Shown: positions 1 through 14,197, counted from the first letter of the stretch. The stretch: 64,000 nt of DNA from Streptococcus pneumoniae (GCF_001096185.1 NZ_CRPU01000008.1:36118-100117), one strand, 5' to 3'. Program-made: numbers and translations. The notes: generated by a model from the sequence alone, not told the origin.

Positions 1-675
1 GATGAGGGAGAAGCCGGCAATCATGACTGGGCTCACGTAAGCCATTTTCTTGATTTGATCTCTTTGCGTTTGATCCTCTACTCCGTGAAGTGAAAGGAGT
101 GATTGAAGATAGTAAAGGACACCAGCGCAGGCAGCCAAAATCATACTTGGAGAGCCTAGAGGGATGCCTAGGTAGCTTGCTTGAGCAACACCTTCAGTAT
201 GTTGGGCAGTAAAGTAGATAGCAGAGAAGAAAGGCATTTGAAGGAGGAGAGGGAAACATCCTACACCACCAAACATACTGATGCCATGCTCTTTTTGAGC
301 AGCAAAGAGAGCTTGTTGGGCTTCGAGTTTTTCTTCTTGAGTAGTTGCTTCCTTGAGACGCGTTTGGTGTGGCTCAAGGACGTGCTTGAGGGCGTTCATC
401 TTTTCAGAGTGAAGCGTTGCCTTCCATGATTGGTAGATACCAAGTGGCAAGATAATCAAGCGCACGATAATGGTTACGATAATGATAGCGACACCAAAGC
501 CTAGACCTTTATCATTGGCGAAGTACTTGATAGCTTCAGCCATAGGCGCTCCGAAAGTATTCCAAATGACTCCTGTTGGCTGTCCTGTGGCTTTATCGAC
601 GCTAACACAGCCAGTCAAGACAAGCAACATAGCCACTCCCATAGCCGAGAGTGCAAAACGTTTAATAGATTTCAC
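1..675 (-). CDS. yidC: Membrane protein insertase YidC/OxaA (partial, C-terminus outside window)
   Basis: The first 225 codons are visible. The protein inserts and folds membrane proteins, alone or with SecYEG. A GTG start is chosen because GAAGGA lies 9 nt upstream and the N-terminus then gives a lipoprotein signal with lipobox LTGC (Cys23), as in Gram-positive YidC. A hydrophobic segment near residues 57-78 contains Arg72, at the place of the conserved groove arginine of SpoIIIJ/YidC2. The hydrophilic loop after it (KMNALKHVLEPHQTRLKEA) and the phrase FPLLLQMPFFSAIYF are typical of the family. Streptococci have two paralogues; its position next to acylphosphatase matches the pneumococcal copy away from rnpA, but the paralogue number is not certain. 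Confidence 0.93.
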   Translation of the reverse strand, partial: MKSIKRFALSAMGVAMLLVLTGCVSVDKATGQPTGVIWNTFGAPMAEAIKYFANDKGLGFGVAIIIVTIIVRLIILPLGIYQSWKATLHSEKMNALKHVLEPHQTRLKEATTQEEKLEAQQALFAAQKEHGISMFGGVGCFPLLLQMPFFSAIYFTAQHTEGVAQASYLGIPLGSPSMILAACAGVLYYLQSLLSLHGVEDQTQRDQIKKMAYVSPVMIAGFSLI

Positions 676-752
676 TGTTTTTATTCCTTCTTTAAAAATT
701 ATACCTTTCTATTCTACTGTTTTTTTACAAAATATACAATAGTTCTAGAGAC

Positions 753-1031
753 CTAATTTGCGATTTTAAAGTCAGGGTAGGGAGGAAAGTTGCTAAGTTT
801 GACATCTAAGTAGCTGACTTTTGAAAAAGGTGTGGGTCCTTTTCGGATTTCTTGGATAAATTTTGCCATGATAGCAGATGAGTCTGCTTGGGCTAAAATT
901 TCCACTGTGCCATCGTCGTTATTCCATACTCGACCTGTGATGCCACCAATTTCAAGCGCTAGGCTGTAAACACCCCAACGAAAGCCGACTCCTTGCACCC
1001 TACCTTGGGCAATCATTCTAACCTTTTGCAT
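753..1031 (-). CDS. acyP: Acylphosphatase
   Basis: A 92-residue protein of normal acylphosphatase length that hydrolyses carboxyl-phosphate bonds such as acetyl phosphate in the cytoplasm. The signature GRVQGVGFRWG is near residues 10-20 with the phosphate-binding Arg18. The second motif GRVWNNDDGTVEI supplies the catalytic Asn37. It runs in the same direction as the yidC gene and is divergent from the TrmH-type methyltransferase gene, whose start lies only 33 bp away, so the two promoters must overlap. Confidence 0.93.
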   Translation of the reverse strand: MQKVRMIAQGRVQGVGFRWGVYSLALEIGGITGRVWNNDDGTVEILAQADSSAIMAKFIQEIRKGPTPFSKVSYLDVKLSNFPPYPDFKIAN

Positions 1032-1049
1032 ACCAAACCCCTTTGATTG

Positions 1050-1058
1050 TGTTATAAT
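1050..1058 (+). promoter_or_regulatory. Extended -10 promoter giving a probable leaderless transcript
   Basis: TGTTATAAT (extended -10) ends 6 nt before the ATG at 1065. A start site 7 nt after the hexamer falls on the A of that ATG. No Shine-Dalgarno sequence lies before it. Confidence 0.6.
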
Positions 1059-1064
1059 ATTTCT

Positions 1065-1805
1065 ATGACTATTATAACCTCAAAAGCCAATTCTGTGGTA
1101 AAAAACGCCAAGAAATTACACCAAAAAAAATACCGCAAGTCTGCCTATTTGATTGAAGGCTGGCACTTGTTTGAAGAAGCTGTTCAAGCTGGAGTGACGA
1201 TTGAGAAAATCTTTGCCTTAGAAAATTACCGAAATCAGTTAGCTGCTTTTCCGCCAACTGTCTGGGTGTCAGAGGAAATTTTGCTAGATTTGGCGGATTC
1301 TCAGACTCCACAGGGCATTGTTGCCGTGGTTCAAAAAGAAGAAGTAGGACAAGCTGACTTTAGTCAGGGCAAGTTCTTGTTTTTGGAAGATGTGCAAGAT
1401 CCTGGTAATGTAGGAACCATCATTCGGACTGCGGATGCAGCAGGTTTTACTGGAGTGATTGTTTCAGATAAGTCGGCAGACATCTACAATCTCAAGACCT
1501 TACGTTCCATGCAAGGCAGTCATTTCCATCTGCCTATTTATAGGATGTCTAGTCAAGCGCTTCTTAAGGAAGCCAAAGAAGCAGCTATCCCAGTGCTAGC
1601 CACAACCCTATCTAAAGATTCTGTTGATTACAGAGAACTGCCTCCTATAGAAAATTTTGTACTAGTTATGGGGAATGAGGGTCAAGGAATTAGTCCCCTC
1701 ATGGCTGAAAGTGCAGACCAGTTGATCCACATTAGCATGAAGGGGCAGGCGGAGAGTTTGAATGTTGCCGTTGCAGCCGGTATTTTAATCTTCCATTTAA
1801 GCTAA
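1065..1805 (+). CDS. TrmH/SpoU-family RNA 2'-O-methyltransferase
   Basis: A 246-aa SPOUT methyltransferase that should transfer a methyl group from SAM to a ribose 2'-OH in rRNA or tRNA. The N-terminal third is the substrate-binding domain (NSVVKNAKKLHQKKYR). The knotted catalytic domain shows motif 1 (DPGNVGTIIRTADAAG), motif 2 (VLVMGNEGQGIS) and motif 3 (MKGQAESLNVAVAAGIL) in order. A longer frame upstream gives MCYNIS before the chosen start, but those codons overlap the promoter, so the ATG after TATAAT is preferred. The exact RNA target cannot be told from sequence. Confidence 0.88.
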   Translation: MTIITSKANSVVKNAKKLHQKKYRKSAYLIEGWHLFEEAVQAGVTIEKIFALENYRNQLAAFPPTVWVSEEILLDLADSQTPQGIVAVVQKEEVGQADFSQGKFLFLEDVQDPGNVGTIIRTADAAGFTGVIVSDKSADIYNLKTLRSMQGSHFHLPIYRMSSQALLKEAKEAAIPVLATTLSKDSVDYRELPPIENFVLVMGNEGQGISPLMAESADQLIHISMKGQAESLNVAVAAGILIFHLS

Positions 1806-1860
1806 TTTTAACTTTTTTTGTTATAATCAAGGAAAGATGTTCATAGAAAAGGAGAAAAGG

Positions 1861-2544
1861 ATGAATCACACTATTATAAATGACCGTGCAGGTCTCAATC
1901 AATTTTACGCTAAGGTTTATGCCTTTGTTGGTCTGGGAATCGGACTATCTGCTTTGGTATCAGGCCTTATGTTGACGGTCTTTCAGTCTCAGTTGGTTTA
2001 CTTTTTGATGCAGGGGCGTCTCTGGTTGACCATTGCTACTTTTGCGGAGTTGGCCTTGGTTTTTGTTGCCAGTAGCATGGCTTCAAGAAATAGTCCAGCT
2101 GCTCTTCCAGTATTTTTACTTTACTCCGTTTTAAACGGCTTTACCCTTAGTTTTGTGGTGGCTTTCTATACTCCGGGTACAGTTTTATCTGCCTTTGTAT
2201 CGAGCGCCCTTCTCTTCTTTGTCATGGCGGCAGTTGGAATATTCACCAAGAAAGACTTGAGTGGGATTGGTCGAGCAATGATGGCAGCTCTCATTGGTTT
2301 ACTGATTGCTATGGTAGTCAATATTTTCTTGGCTAGTGGTTTCTTTGATTATATGATCAGCGTAGCCATGGTCTTGGTCTTCTCTGGGTTGATTGCTTGG
2401 GATAACCAAAAGATTCGCCTTGCCTATGAACAATCACAAGGTCGTGTAGCGACAGGTTGGGTTGTGTCAATGGCTCTCAGTCTCTATCTTGATTTTATCA
2501 ATCTCTTCCTAAGTATTTTACGTATCTTCGGTCGTAATGACTAA
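1861..2544 (+). CDS. Bax inhibitor-1 (BI-1/YccA) family membrane protein
   Basis: A 227-aa protein with about seven hydrophobic segments and almost no soluble domain, matching the BI-1/TMBIM family of putative pH-sensitive calcium-leak channels. The start is the ATG preceded by AAAGGAG; an in-frame upstream ATG has no such site. Family features include the Asn/Asp-rich N-terminus and the C-terminal SLYLDFINLFLSILRIFG, which holds the conserved Asp in the last helix. A TATAAT-like box lies about 35 nt upstream and a strong terminator follows, so it is probably monocistronic. Function in streptococci is unknown. Confidence 0.85.
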   Translation: MNHTIINDRAGLNQFYAKVYAFVGLGIGLSALVSGLMLTVFQSQLVYFLMQGRLWLTIATFAELALVFVASSMASRNSPAALPVFLLYSVLNGFTLSFVVAFYTPGTVLSAFVSSALLFFVMAAVGIFTKKDLSGIGRAMMAALIGLLIAMVVNIFLASGFFDYMISVAMVLVFSGLIAWDNQKIRLAYEQSQGRVATGWVVSMALSLYLDFINLFLSILRIFGRND

Positions 2545-2556
2545 AGGGTCTATGAA

Positions 2557-2587
2557 ATCAGTGTTTTGAGTGACACTGATTTTTTTA
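2557..2587 (+). terminator. Rho-independent terminator after the BI-1 gene
   Basis: Perfect 8-bp stem ATCAGTGT/ACACTGAT with an 8-nt loop, followed directly by seven T. Confidence 0.9.
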
Positions 2588-2654
2588 AATTTTCTCTTTT
2601 CTTTTCTTGGAAATAGGTGTATAATGCTTTTAACTAATTTTTGAGGAGTAGTTT

Positions 2655-3647
2655 ATGAAGAAAAGTTTTATCCACCAACAAGAAGAAATTTCCTTTGTCA
2701 AAAACACTTTTACCCAGTATTTGAAAGATAAGTTAGAAGTTGTCGAAGTTCAAGGTCCTATCTTGAGCAGGGTCGGCGACGGGATGCAGGATAACTTATC
2801 AGGTGTTGAGAATGCCGTATCGGTCAAGGTTCTCCAAATCCCTGACGCTACTTATGAAGTGGTGCACTCCCTTGCCAAATGGAAACGCCATACCTTGGCT
2901 CGTTTTGGTTTCGGTGAGGGTGAGGGTCTCTTCGTCCACATGAAGGCCCTTCGTCCAGACGAAGATTCGCTGGATGCGACCCACTCTGTTTATGTTGACC
3001 AGTGGGATTGGGAGAAAGTTATCCCAAATGGTAAACGGAATATCGCTTATCTAAAAGAAACAGTTGAGAAGATTTACAAGGCCATTCGCCTTACTGAGCT
3101 AGCTGTTGAAGCCCGCTATGACATTGAGTCTATCTTGCCAAAACAAATCACTTTCATCCACACAGAAGAGTTGGTAGAACGCTACCCAGACTTGACACCA
3201 AAAGAGCGTGAAAATGCTATCTGTAAAGAATTTGGAGCAGTCTTCTTGATCGGTATAGGTGGAGAGTTGCCAGATGGTAAACCGCACGATGGACGTGCAC
3301 CAGACTATGATGACTGGACAAGCGAATCTGAAAATGGCTACAAGGGTCTGAATGGCGATATTCTTGTTTGGAATGAGTCTCTGGGTGGAGCCTTTGAGTT
3401 GTCCTCTATGGGAATCCGTGTAGATGAAGAAACTCTTCGCCGTCAGGTTGCCATCACAGGTGATGAAGACCGTTTAGAATTGGAATGGCACAAGTCTTTG
3501 TTGAATGGTCTATTCCCATTGACAATCGGTGGAGGAATTGGACAATCTCGTATGGCCATGTTCCTACTTCGCAAGAGACACATCGGAGAGGTGCAAACAA
3601 GTGTTTGGCCTCAAGAAGTCCGCGATACTTACGAAAATATTTTGTAG
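2655..3647 (+). CDS. asnA: Aspartate-ammonia ligase (asparagine synthetase A)
   Basis: A 330-aa enzyme making asparagine from aspartate, ammonia and ATP through an aspartyl-adenylate; it has the fold of class II aminoacyl-tRNA synthetases. The family N-terminus ([15 protein letters not shown]), the ATP/aspartate region around [11 protein letters not shown] and [17 protein letters not shown], and the class II motif-3-like end ([16 protein letters not shown]) are all present. Length is normal. It has its own promoter (TATAAT at 2620), GGAG 9 nt before the ATG, and terminators on both sides, so it is expressed alone. Confidence 0.97.
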   Translation: MKKSFIHQQEEISFVKNTFTQYLKDKLEVVEVQGPILSRVGDGMQDNLSGVENAVSVKVLQIPDATYEVVHSLAKWKRHTLARFGFGEGEGLFVHMKALRPDEDSLDATHSVYVDQWDWEKVIPNGKRNIAYLKETVEKIYKAIRLTELAVEARYDIESILPKQITFIHTEELVERYPDLTPKERENAICKEFGAVFLIGIGGELPDGKPHDGRAPDYDDWTSESENGYKGLNGDILVWNESLGGAFELSSMGIRVDEETLRRQVAITGDEDRLELEWHKSLLNGLFPLTIGGGIGQSRMAMFLLRKRHIGEVQTSVWPQEVRDTYENIL

Positions 3648-3682
3648 AAAATCGAGCCGCAAGGTTCGGTTTTCTTTCTCTT
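3648..3682 (+). terminator. Terminator after asnA
   Basis: Stem CGAGCC/GGTTCG with a GCAA tetraloop, extended by AAAA/TTTT pairing and followed by a T-rich run. Confidence 0.85.
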
Positions 3683-3695
3683 TTTGTCTATAATT

Positions 3696-3704
3696 TGGTA
3701 TAAT
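3696..3704 (+). promoter_or_regulatory. Extended -10 promoter of rsmD, probable leaderless start
   Basis: TGGTATAAT ends 7 nt before the rsmD ATG, with no ribosome binding site between them. A second TATAAT lies at 3689-3694. Confidence 0.55.
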
Positions 3705-3711
3705 AAACGGT

Positions 3712-4251
3712 ATGAAAATCGTATCAGGAATCTATGGGGGACGTCCCCTCAAGACACTAGAAGGCAAGACGACAAGACCTACTTCGGATAAGGTTAGGGG
3801 AGCCATTTTTAACATGATTGGTCCCTACTTTGAAGGTGGACGAGTCTTGGACCTTTATGCGGGTAGTGGTGGTTTATCTATCGAGGCAGTATCGCGTGGC
3901 ATGTCCAGCGCTGTTTTGGTGGAGAGAGACCGTAAGGCTCAGGTTATCGTGGCTGAAAATATTCAGATGACCAAGGAAGTTGGAAAATTTCAACTCCTCA
4001 AGATGGATGCAGAAAGGGCATTGGAACAGGTATTTGGGGAATTTGACCTCATTTTCTTAGACCCTCCTTATGCCAAGGAACAAATCGTAGCAGATATTGA
4101 AAAAATGGCTGAGAGAGAGCTTTTTTCTGAAGATGTCATGGTTGTGTGTGAGACGGATAAGGCCGTTGAACTTCCAGAAGAAATTGCCTGTCTGGGCATC
4201 TGGAAGGAAAAGATTTATGGAATTAGTAAGGTAACAGTCTATGTCAGATAA
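3712..4251 (+). CDS. rsmD: 16S rRNA (guanine(966)-N2)-methyltransferase RsmD
   Basis: A 179-aa Rossmann-fold methyltransferase. The SAM-binding motif [13 protein letters not shown] is near residues 46-58 and the catalytic DPPY motif (LIFLDPPYA) near residue 115, as expected for an N2-guanine enzyme acting on assembled 30S subunits. The N-terminus [15 protein letters not shown] and the phrase [15 protein letters not shown] are family hallmarks. It overlaps coaD by 11 bp, the common rsmD-coaD pairing in Firmicutes, and the operon continues into sepM. Confidence 0.95.
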   Translation: MKIVSGIYGGRPLKTLEGKTTRPTSDKVRGAIFNMIGPYFEGGRVLDLYAGSGGLSIEAVSRGMSSAVLVERDRKAQVIVAENIQMTKEVGKFQLLKMDAERALEQVFGEFDLIFLDPPYAKEQIVADIEKMAERELFSEDVMVVCETDKAVELPEEIACLGIWKEKIYGISKVTVYVR

Positions 4252-4729
4252 GATTGGCTTATTCACAGGCTCATTTGATCCGATGACAAATGGGCATCTG
4301 AATATCATTGAACGGGCAAGCAGACTCTTTGATAAGCTCTATGTCGGTATTTTTTTTAATCCCCACAAACAAGGATTTCTCTCTATCGAAAATCGTAAAC
4401 GGGGGTTAGAAAAGGCTTTGAAACATTTGGGAAATGTTGCAGTCGTGTCTTCTCATGATGAATTGGTAGTTGATGTCGCAAAAAGACTGGGGGCTACTTG
4501 TCTAGTGCGTGGTTTGAGGAATGCAGCGGATTTGCAATATGAAGCCAGTTTTGATTACTACAACCATCAGCTGTCTCCTAATATAGAGACCATTTATTTA
4601 CATAGTCGACCTGAACATCTCTATCTCAGTTCATCCGGTGTTAGAGAGCTTTTGAAGTTTGGTCAGGATATTGCTTGCTATGTTCCTGAGAGTATTTTGG
4701 AGGAAATAAGAAATGAAAAAAAAGATTAG
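4241..4729 (+). CDS. coaD: Phosphopantetheine adenylyltransferase
   Basis: A 162-aa nucleotidyltransferase that converts 4'-phosphopantetheine and ATP to dephospho-CoA, the penultimate step of CoA synthesis. The HxGH-type motif is [13 protein letters not shown] near the N-terminus; the second motif is [10 protein letters not shown] near residue 130. Length is normal. The start overlaps rsmD and the end overlaps sepM by 17 bp, so the three genes are translationally coupled. Confidence 0.96.
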   Translation: MSDKIGLFTGSFDPMTNGHLNIIERASRLFDKLYVGIFFNPHKQGFLSIENRKRGLEKALKHLGNVAVVSSHDELVVDVAKRLGATCLVRGLRNAADLQYEASFDYYNHQLSPNIETIYLHSRPEHLYLSSSGVRELLKFGQDIACYVPESILEEIRNEKKD

Positions 4730-5750
4730 ATGGCCCTTATATGTCATTGCGGCCTTGATTGTGACCTTCTTGGCATTTGTAGTGCCCTTGCCCTACTATA
4801 TAGAGGTTCCAGGTGGTTCGGAAGATATTCGCCAAGTCCTCAAAATAAATGACACAGAAGATCAGGCGGCTGGTGCCTATCAATTCGTTACGGTTGGTGT
4901 CCAGCACGCTACTTTAGCACATATGATTTATGCGTGGTTGACGCCTTTTACAGATATTCGTAGTGTTCAGGAGACCACAGGTGGAACTTCCGATGTAGAA
5001 TTTATGCGAATCAATCAATTCTACATGCAAACATCACAAAATATGGCCAAGTATCAAGGTCTAAAAACAGCTGGTAAGGATATCGAACTCAAGTATTTTG
5101 GGGTTTATGTCTTGAATGTGACGGATAATTCAACCTTTAAAGGGATTCTCAATATCTCTGATACGGTCACAGCAGTCAATGATCAGACCTTTGATAGTTC
5201 CAAAGACTTGATTGATTACGTCAGTTCTCAAAAATTAGGGGACTCCGTCAAGGTGACCTATGAAGAGGACGGGCAAACCAAGTCTGCAGAAGGAAAGATT
5301 ATCACCTTGGAAAATGGAAAAAGTGGGATTGGAATCGGCTTGATTGATCGTACAGAGGTAATCAGCAATGTCCCAATTAGCTTTTCAACAGCTGGTATTG
5401 GCGGTCCAAGTGCTGGTCTCATGTTTAGTCTAGCTATCTATACTCAAATAGCTCACCCAGGTCTTCGTAATGGTCGTATTGTTGCCGGTACAGGAACCAT
5501 TGACCGTGATGGGAATGTGGGGGACATTGGTGGTATTGACAAGAAAGTTGTAGCTTCTGCTAGAGCAGGTGCCGCTATTTTCTTTGCTCCAGATAACCCT
5601 GTTAGCGAAGAAGAACAAAAGGCGCATCCGGACGCGAAAAACAACTACCAAACAGCCCTAGAAGCGGCTAAAATAATCAAGACAGATATGAAAATCGTGC
5701 CTGTTAAAACCCTACAAGATGCAATTGATTACTTGAAAAACAATCCCTAG
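4713..5750 (+). CDS. sepM: SepM-like membrane PDZ/Lon-type serine protease
   Basis: A 345-aa protein with one N-terminal membrane segment (residues 7-28), a PDZ domain near residues 125-205 and a C-terminal S16 (Lon-like) peptidase domain. The catalytic serine is Ser233 in [11 protein letters not shown], and the lysine is in [13 protein letters not shown] (residues 277-278), so a Ser-Lys dyad appears intact. The S. mutans homologue trims competence-stimulating peptide outside the cell; whether this orthologue does so is inference. It has GGAG upstream inside coaD. Confidence 0.9.
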   Translation: MKKKIRWPLYVIAALIVTFLAFVVPLPYYIEVPGGSEDIRQVLKINDTEDQAAGAYQFVTVGVQHATLAHMIYAWLTPFTDIRSVQETTGGTSDVEFMRINQFYMQTSQNMAKYQGLKTAGKDIELKYFGVYVLNVTDNSTFKGILNISDTVTAVNDQTFDSSKDLIDYVSSQKLGDSVKVTYEEDGQTKSAEGKIITLENGKSGIGIGLIDRTEVISNVPISFSTAGIGGPSAGLMFSLAIYTQIAHPGLRNGRIVAGTGTIDRDGNVGDIGGIDKKVVASARAGAAIFFAPDNPVSEEEQKAHPDAKNNYQTALEAAKIIKTDMKIVPVKTLQDAIDYLKNNP

Positions 5751-5792
5751 TTTTTGAGTGAAGTTTCCAAACTAGCGCACAAACAGAGAAGA

Positions 5793-5801
5793 TGGTATAA
5801 T
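5793..5801 (+). promoter_or_regulatory. Extended -10 promoter of the DUF1146 gene, probable leaderless start
   Basis: TGGTATAAT ends 6 nt before the ATG at 5808, so the predicted start site is the A of the codon. No -35 at proper spacing and no Shine-Dalgarno. Confidence 0.6.
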
Positions 5802-5807
5802 AGTCAA

Positions 5808-6038
5808 ATGGTTCAATTATTATTCACTCTAAGCAGTCACATGCTCTTTATTTATGTGAGTTTTTACCTTTTAAAGAATCTTGTTAGATGGGAAAAGGTT
5901 TTAAAAGTGACAGATGAGAATACAAGAAAAGTTCGTTTATTGGTAGCTCTCTTCAGCATTGTGATGGGTTACATCCTGAGTTCTTTCTTTATCAGCCTGT
6001 ATCAGTTGTGGCAAGAAGCGCTTAGAGGATTATTATAA
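5808..6038 (+). CDS. DUF1146 (YwzB-like) small membrane protein
   Basis: A 76-aa protein with two hydrophobic helices (near residues 1-25 and 43-66) separated by a charged loop ([17 protein letters not shown]). This size and layout fit the DUF1146/YwzB family often found just before murA in Firmicutes. The start is placed at the ATG directly after the promoter; an in-frame TTG 54 nt upstream would overlap that promoter. Function unknown. Confidence 0.75.
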   Translation: MVQLLFTLSSHMLFIYVSFYLLKNLVRWEKVLKVTDENTRKVRLLVALFSIVMGYILSSFFISLYQLWQEALRGLL

Positions 6039-6061
6039 AATCAAGAGTAAAGGAAACGAGT

Positions 6062-7331
6062 ATGGACAAAATTGTGGTTCAAGGTGGCGATAATCGTCTG
6101 GTAGGAAGTGTAACCATCGAAGGAGCAAAGAATGCAGTCTTGCCCTTGTTGGCAGCGACTATTCTAGCAAGTGAAGGAAAGACAGTCTTACAGAATGTAC
6201 CGATCTTGTCGGATGTCTTTATTATGAATCAGGTAGTTGGTGGTTTGAATGCCAAGGTAGATTTTGATGAAGAGGCTCATCTTGTCGAGGTGGATGCTAC
6301 TGGCGACATCACTGAGGAAGCCCCTTACAAGTATGTCAGCAAGATGCGCGCCTCCATCGTTGTATTAGGGCCAATCCTTGCCCGTGTGGGTCATGCCAAG
6401 GTATCCATGCCAGGTGGTTGTACGATTGGTAGCCGCCCTATTGATCTGCATTTGAAAGGTCTAGAAGCTATGGGGGCTAAGATTAGTCAGACAGCTGGTT
6501 ATATCGAAGCCAAGGCTGATCGCTTACATGGAGCTCATATCTACATGGACTTCCCAAGTGTTGGTGCTACGCAGAACTTGATGATGGCAGCGACTCTGGC
6601 TGATGGAGTTACAGTGATTGAAAATGCTGCGCGTGAGCCTGAGATTGTGGACCTAGCCATTCTCCTTAATGAGATGGGAGCCAAGGTCAAAGGTGCTGGT
6701 ACAGAGACTATTACCATTACTGGTGTTGAGAAACTTCATGGTACGACTCACAATGTAGTCCAAGACCGTATCGAAGCAGGAACCTTTATGGTAGCTGCTG
6801 CCATGACTGGTGGTGATGTCTTGATTCGAGACGCTGTCTGGGAGCACAACCGTCCCTTGATTGCCAAATTGCTTGAAATGGGAGTGGAAGTGACAGAGGA
6901 GACTGAAGGAATTCGAGTTCGTTCTCAACTAGAAAATCTAAAAGCTGTTCATGTGAAAACCTTGCCCCACCCAGGATTTCCAACAGATATGCAGGCTCAA
7001 TTTACAGCCTTGATGACCGTCGCAAAAGGGGAATCAACTATGGTGGAGACAGTTTTCGAAAATCGTTTCCAACATCTGGAGGAAATGCGTCGCATGGGCT
7101 TGCACTCGGAGATTATCCGTGATACAGCTCGTATTGTTGGTGGACAAGCTTTGCAGGGAGCAGAAGTTCTTTCAACTGACCTTCGTGCCAGTGCAGCCTT
7201 GATTTTGACAGGTTTGGTAGCACAAGGAGAAACTGTAGTTGGTAAATTGGTTCACTTGGATAGAGGTTACTACCGTTTCCATGAGAAGTTGGCACAGCTA
7301 GGTGCTAAGATTCAGCGGATTGAGGCAAGTG

Positions 7332-7345
<14 letters not shown>
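6062..7345 (+). CDS. murA: UDP-N-acetylglucosamine 1-carboxyvinyltransferase (MurA)
   Basis: A 427-aa enolpyruvyl transferase that adds PEP to UDP-GlcNAc, the first committed step of peptidoglycan synthesis in the cytoplasm. The substrate lysine motif EGAKNAVLP is near residue 21. The PEP-reactive, fosfomycin-sensitive cysteine is at about residue 120 in [11 protein letters not shown]. The C-terminal half carries the mirrored inside-out barrel ([15 protein letters not shown]). Streptococci usually have two MurA paralogues; which one this is was not settled. Its 3' end overlaps epuA. Confidence 0.96.
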
Positions 7346-8389
<1,044 letters not shown>

Positions 8390-8400
8390 AAGATAAGATA

Positions 8401-8438
8401 AACTCCTATGTCACTTTTGAATATAGGAGTTCTTTTTT
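8401..8438 (+). terminator. Terminator after endA
   Basis: Perfect 9-bp stem AACTCCTAT/ATAGGAGTT followed by CTTTTTT. Confidence 0.9.
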
Positions 8439-8543
8439 ACTAGTTTAAGCAAGGCTAGAATAGGTACTAAGAAAAAAATAATATGTACTGAGCTAATTTT
8501 TGTGATATAATAAGTGACAAGATACTATTTTAGGAGAAGAACT

Positions 8544-9875
8544 ATGGAAGACCCAAGTAGTCAGAATTTGTTGCTACAATTTGTTTTATTGTTTATCTTG
8601 ACGGTATTAAATGCCTTTTTCTCAGCCACAGAAATGGCCATGGTTTCTCTTAATCGTGCCCGAGTTGAACAAAAGGCGGAAGAAGGAGACAGACGCTACA
8701 TCCGCCTGCTGAAGGTACTAGAAAATCCCAACCACTTTTTATCAACCATTCAGGTAGGAATCACCCTGATTACAATCTTATCAGGGGCGAGTTTAGCTGA
8801 TACTCTAGGACGTGTGATTGCCTCTTGGCTTGGGAATGGTGAAACAGCGCAAGCCGTGGCAACTTTTCTATCCTTGGCATTTTTGACCTATATTTCCATC
8901 GTTTTTGGGGAATTATATCCTAAGAGAATCGCTCTTAATCTAAAGGATGCCTTGGCAATTCGTACAGCGCCGGTTATCATTGGGATCGGAAAACTAGTCA
9001 GTCCTTTTGTTTGGCTTTTAGCTGCTTCGACCAATTTCTTGAGTCGTTTGACTCCTATGTCATTCGATGATGCGGATGAAAAGATGACCCGTGATGAAAT
9101 TGCCTATATGCTGACAAATAGTGAAGAAACATTGGATGCTGATGAGATTGAGATGTTACAAGGTGTCTTTTCGCTCGATGAACTGATGGCACGAGAGGTT
9201 ATGGTTCCTCGGACGGATGCCTTTATGGTGGATATTCAGGATGATAGTCAAACCATCATCCAAAGTATTTTAAAACAAAATTATTCTCGTATCCCTGTCT
9301 ATGATGGAGACAAGGATAACGTGATTGGGATTATTCACACTAAGAGTCTCCTTAAGGCGGGCTTTGTGGACGGTTTTGACAATATTGTTTGGAAGAAAAT
9401 CTTGCAAGATCCACTTTTTGTACCTGAAACGATTTTTGTGGATGACTTGCTAAAAGAATTGCGCAATACCCAAAGACAAATGGCCATCTTGCTGGATGAA
9501 TACGGTGGTATGGCTGGTTTGGTGACTTTGGAAGACCTTTTAGAGGAAATTGTTGGTGAAATTGATGATGAAACGGACAAAGCAGCAATAGATGTTCATC
9601 AGATTGGCGAGGATACCTACATTGTTCAAGGAACTATGACCCTCAATGATTTCAATAATTACTTTGATGTTGAACTGGAAAGTGATGACGTTGATACCAT
9701 CGCTGGTTATTATTTGACAGGAGTTGGAACCATTCCAACGACTGAGAAACTCAGCTATGAATTGGTCAGCCAAAACAAACAGCTTATCTTAACCAATGAT
9801 AAAGTGAAAAATGGACGTGTTACCAAGGTAAAAGTCCAAATTACCGAAGTCGAAATAGAAGAAGAAACAGAATAA
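8544..9875 (+). CDS. HlyC/CorC-family CBS-domain membrane transporter
   Basis: A 443-aa protein with an N-terminal DUF21 membrane domain of three to four helices (FFSATEMAMVSLNRAR motif near residue 26), a pair of CBS domains near residues 205-330 (MVPRTDAFMV, SRIPVYDGDKDNVIG) and a C-terminal CorC/HlyC domain. Relatives such as MpfA export magnesium, and the older label hemolysin is misleading. The start is the ATG preceded by AGGAG; a longer upstream frame overlaps the promoter TATAAT. It stands alone between two terminators. Confidence 0.88.
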   Translation: MEDPSSQNLLLQFVLLFILTVLNAFFSATEMAMVSLNRARVEQKAEEGDRRYIRLLKVLENPNHFLSTIQVGITLITILSGASLADTLGRVIASWLGNGETAQAVATFLSLAFLTYISIVFGELYPKRIALNLKDALAIRTAPVIIGIGKLVSPFVWLLAASTNFLSRLTPMSFDDADEKMTRDEIAYMLTNSEETLDADEIEMLQGVFSLDELMAREVMVPRTDAFMVDIQDDSQTIIQSILKQNYSRIPVYDGDKDNVIGIIHTKSLLKAGFVDGFDNIVWKKILQDPLFVPETIFVDDLLKELRNTQRQMAILLDEYGGMAGLVTLEDLLEEIVGEIDDETDKAAIDVHQIGEDTYIVQGTMTLNDFNNYFDVELESDDVDTIAGYYLTGVGTIPTTEKLSYELVSQNKQLILTNDKVKNGRVTKVKVQITEVEIEEETE

Positions 9876-9881
9876 ACTAGA

Positions 9882-9915
9882 GGCTTTTGTCACCAGGCGT
9901 GACGAAGCTTTTTTC
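9882..9915 (+). terminator. Terminator after the CBS-domain gene
   Basis: Imperfect stem GCTTTTGTCAC/GTGACGAAGC with a short loop and a following T run. Confidence 0.8.
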
Positions 9916-10001
9916 AGTTGATTTCATGAGGGAATTATGTCATGGAAAGAACTTTGCCCCAAAAGTTTTTCAAAATTATCCGTATTTATCCGAAGAAAAA
10001 T

Positions 10002-10028
10002 AAAAAAAGCCCTTTAACCTGGGCTTTC
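10002..10028 (-). terminator. Terminator downstream of tRNA-Cys
   Basis: On the minus strand the stem AAAGCCC/GGGCTTT is followed by a run of T, placed 35 nt past the tRNA 3' end. Confidence 0.8.
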
Positions 10029-10062
10029 TGTTTAAATGGAACCTGATAAATCAAGTTATAGA

Positions 10063-10133
10063 AGGCGGTAGACGGATTTGAACCGACGATCAAGCTTTTG
10101 CAGAGCCGTGCCTTACCACTTGGCTATACCGCC
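10063..10133 (-). tRNA. tRNA-Cys (anticodon GCA)
   Basis: A 71-nt cloverleaf read on the minus strand. The acceptor arm pairs GGCGGTA with TACCGCC, the T arm contains GTTCGAATC, and the anticodon loop reads CTGCAAA with anticodon GCA. The discriminator base is U, as required for tRNA-Cys. CCA is not encoded. It is a single tRNA gene in the gap before rpoB. Confidence 0.97.
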
Positions 10134-10275
10134 TTAACGTTTATTATTATACCTTGAAAATGATTTTCAGTCAATAGCTTTTTCAGTTTTTTGTACCATC
10201 GTGTGATTCGAATGTGATGCCAAGTTTTCTATAGGAAAAAATGGAAAAAATTCACCAAAAACCTACTGAATCCCC

Positions 10276-10304
10276 TTGAAAAATCTAGCTAAATAGGGTA
10301 TAAT
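10276..10304 (+). promoter_or_regulatory. rpoB promoter
   Basis: TTGAAA and TATAAT separated by 17 nt, 250 nt before the rpoB start; transcription would begin near 10311, just ahead of the structured leader. Confidence 0.75.
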
Positions 10305-10317
10305 ATGAGTAATCATT

Positions 10318-10412
10318 TGTCGTAGGTTTTGTCTGAAATATTGTCCAGACAAGGCTCACAGCAGTTAAATCTTCTGAAAAAGTCGGATTTAGCTGCTCTT
10401 TTTGTGCTTTTT
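10318..10412 (+). ncRNA. Structured rpoB leader, probably the Lacto-rpoB RNA motif
   Basis: Two hairpins follow each other: TTGTCTG/CAGACAA with a loop of about 10 nt, then GCAGTTAAATC paired with GATTTAGCTGC. The second is followed by a T-rich stretch resembling an attenuator. Position in the long rpoB leader of a lactic acid bacterium matches the described Lacto-rpoB motif, presumed to control rpoB expression. The match is from memory of the motif, not a covariance-model hit. The rest of the 680-bp gap holds terminators, the tRNA-Cys and the promoter. Confidence 0.6.
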
Positions 10413-10556
10413 TTCAGGATTTCGAGCAGTTGTAACAAAGACTTAAAAATTCTGAAAATTCATCAAGAGGACACGGTGATAAGGGTTTTACAACCATATG
10501 ACGATTAGAAAGCCTGATTGACAAGGCTTGGAACTTATTTACAAAGGAGAATCATC

Positions 10557-14165
<3,609 letters not shown>

Positions 14166-14197
14166 GCAGTTCACTTAGAATAGAAAGGGAAGAAATA

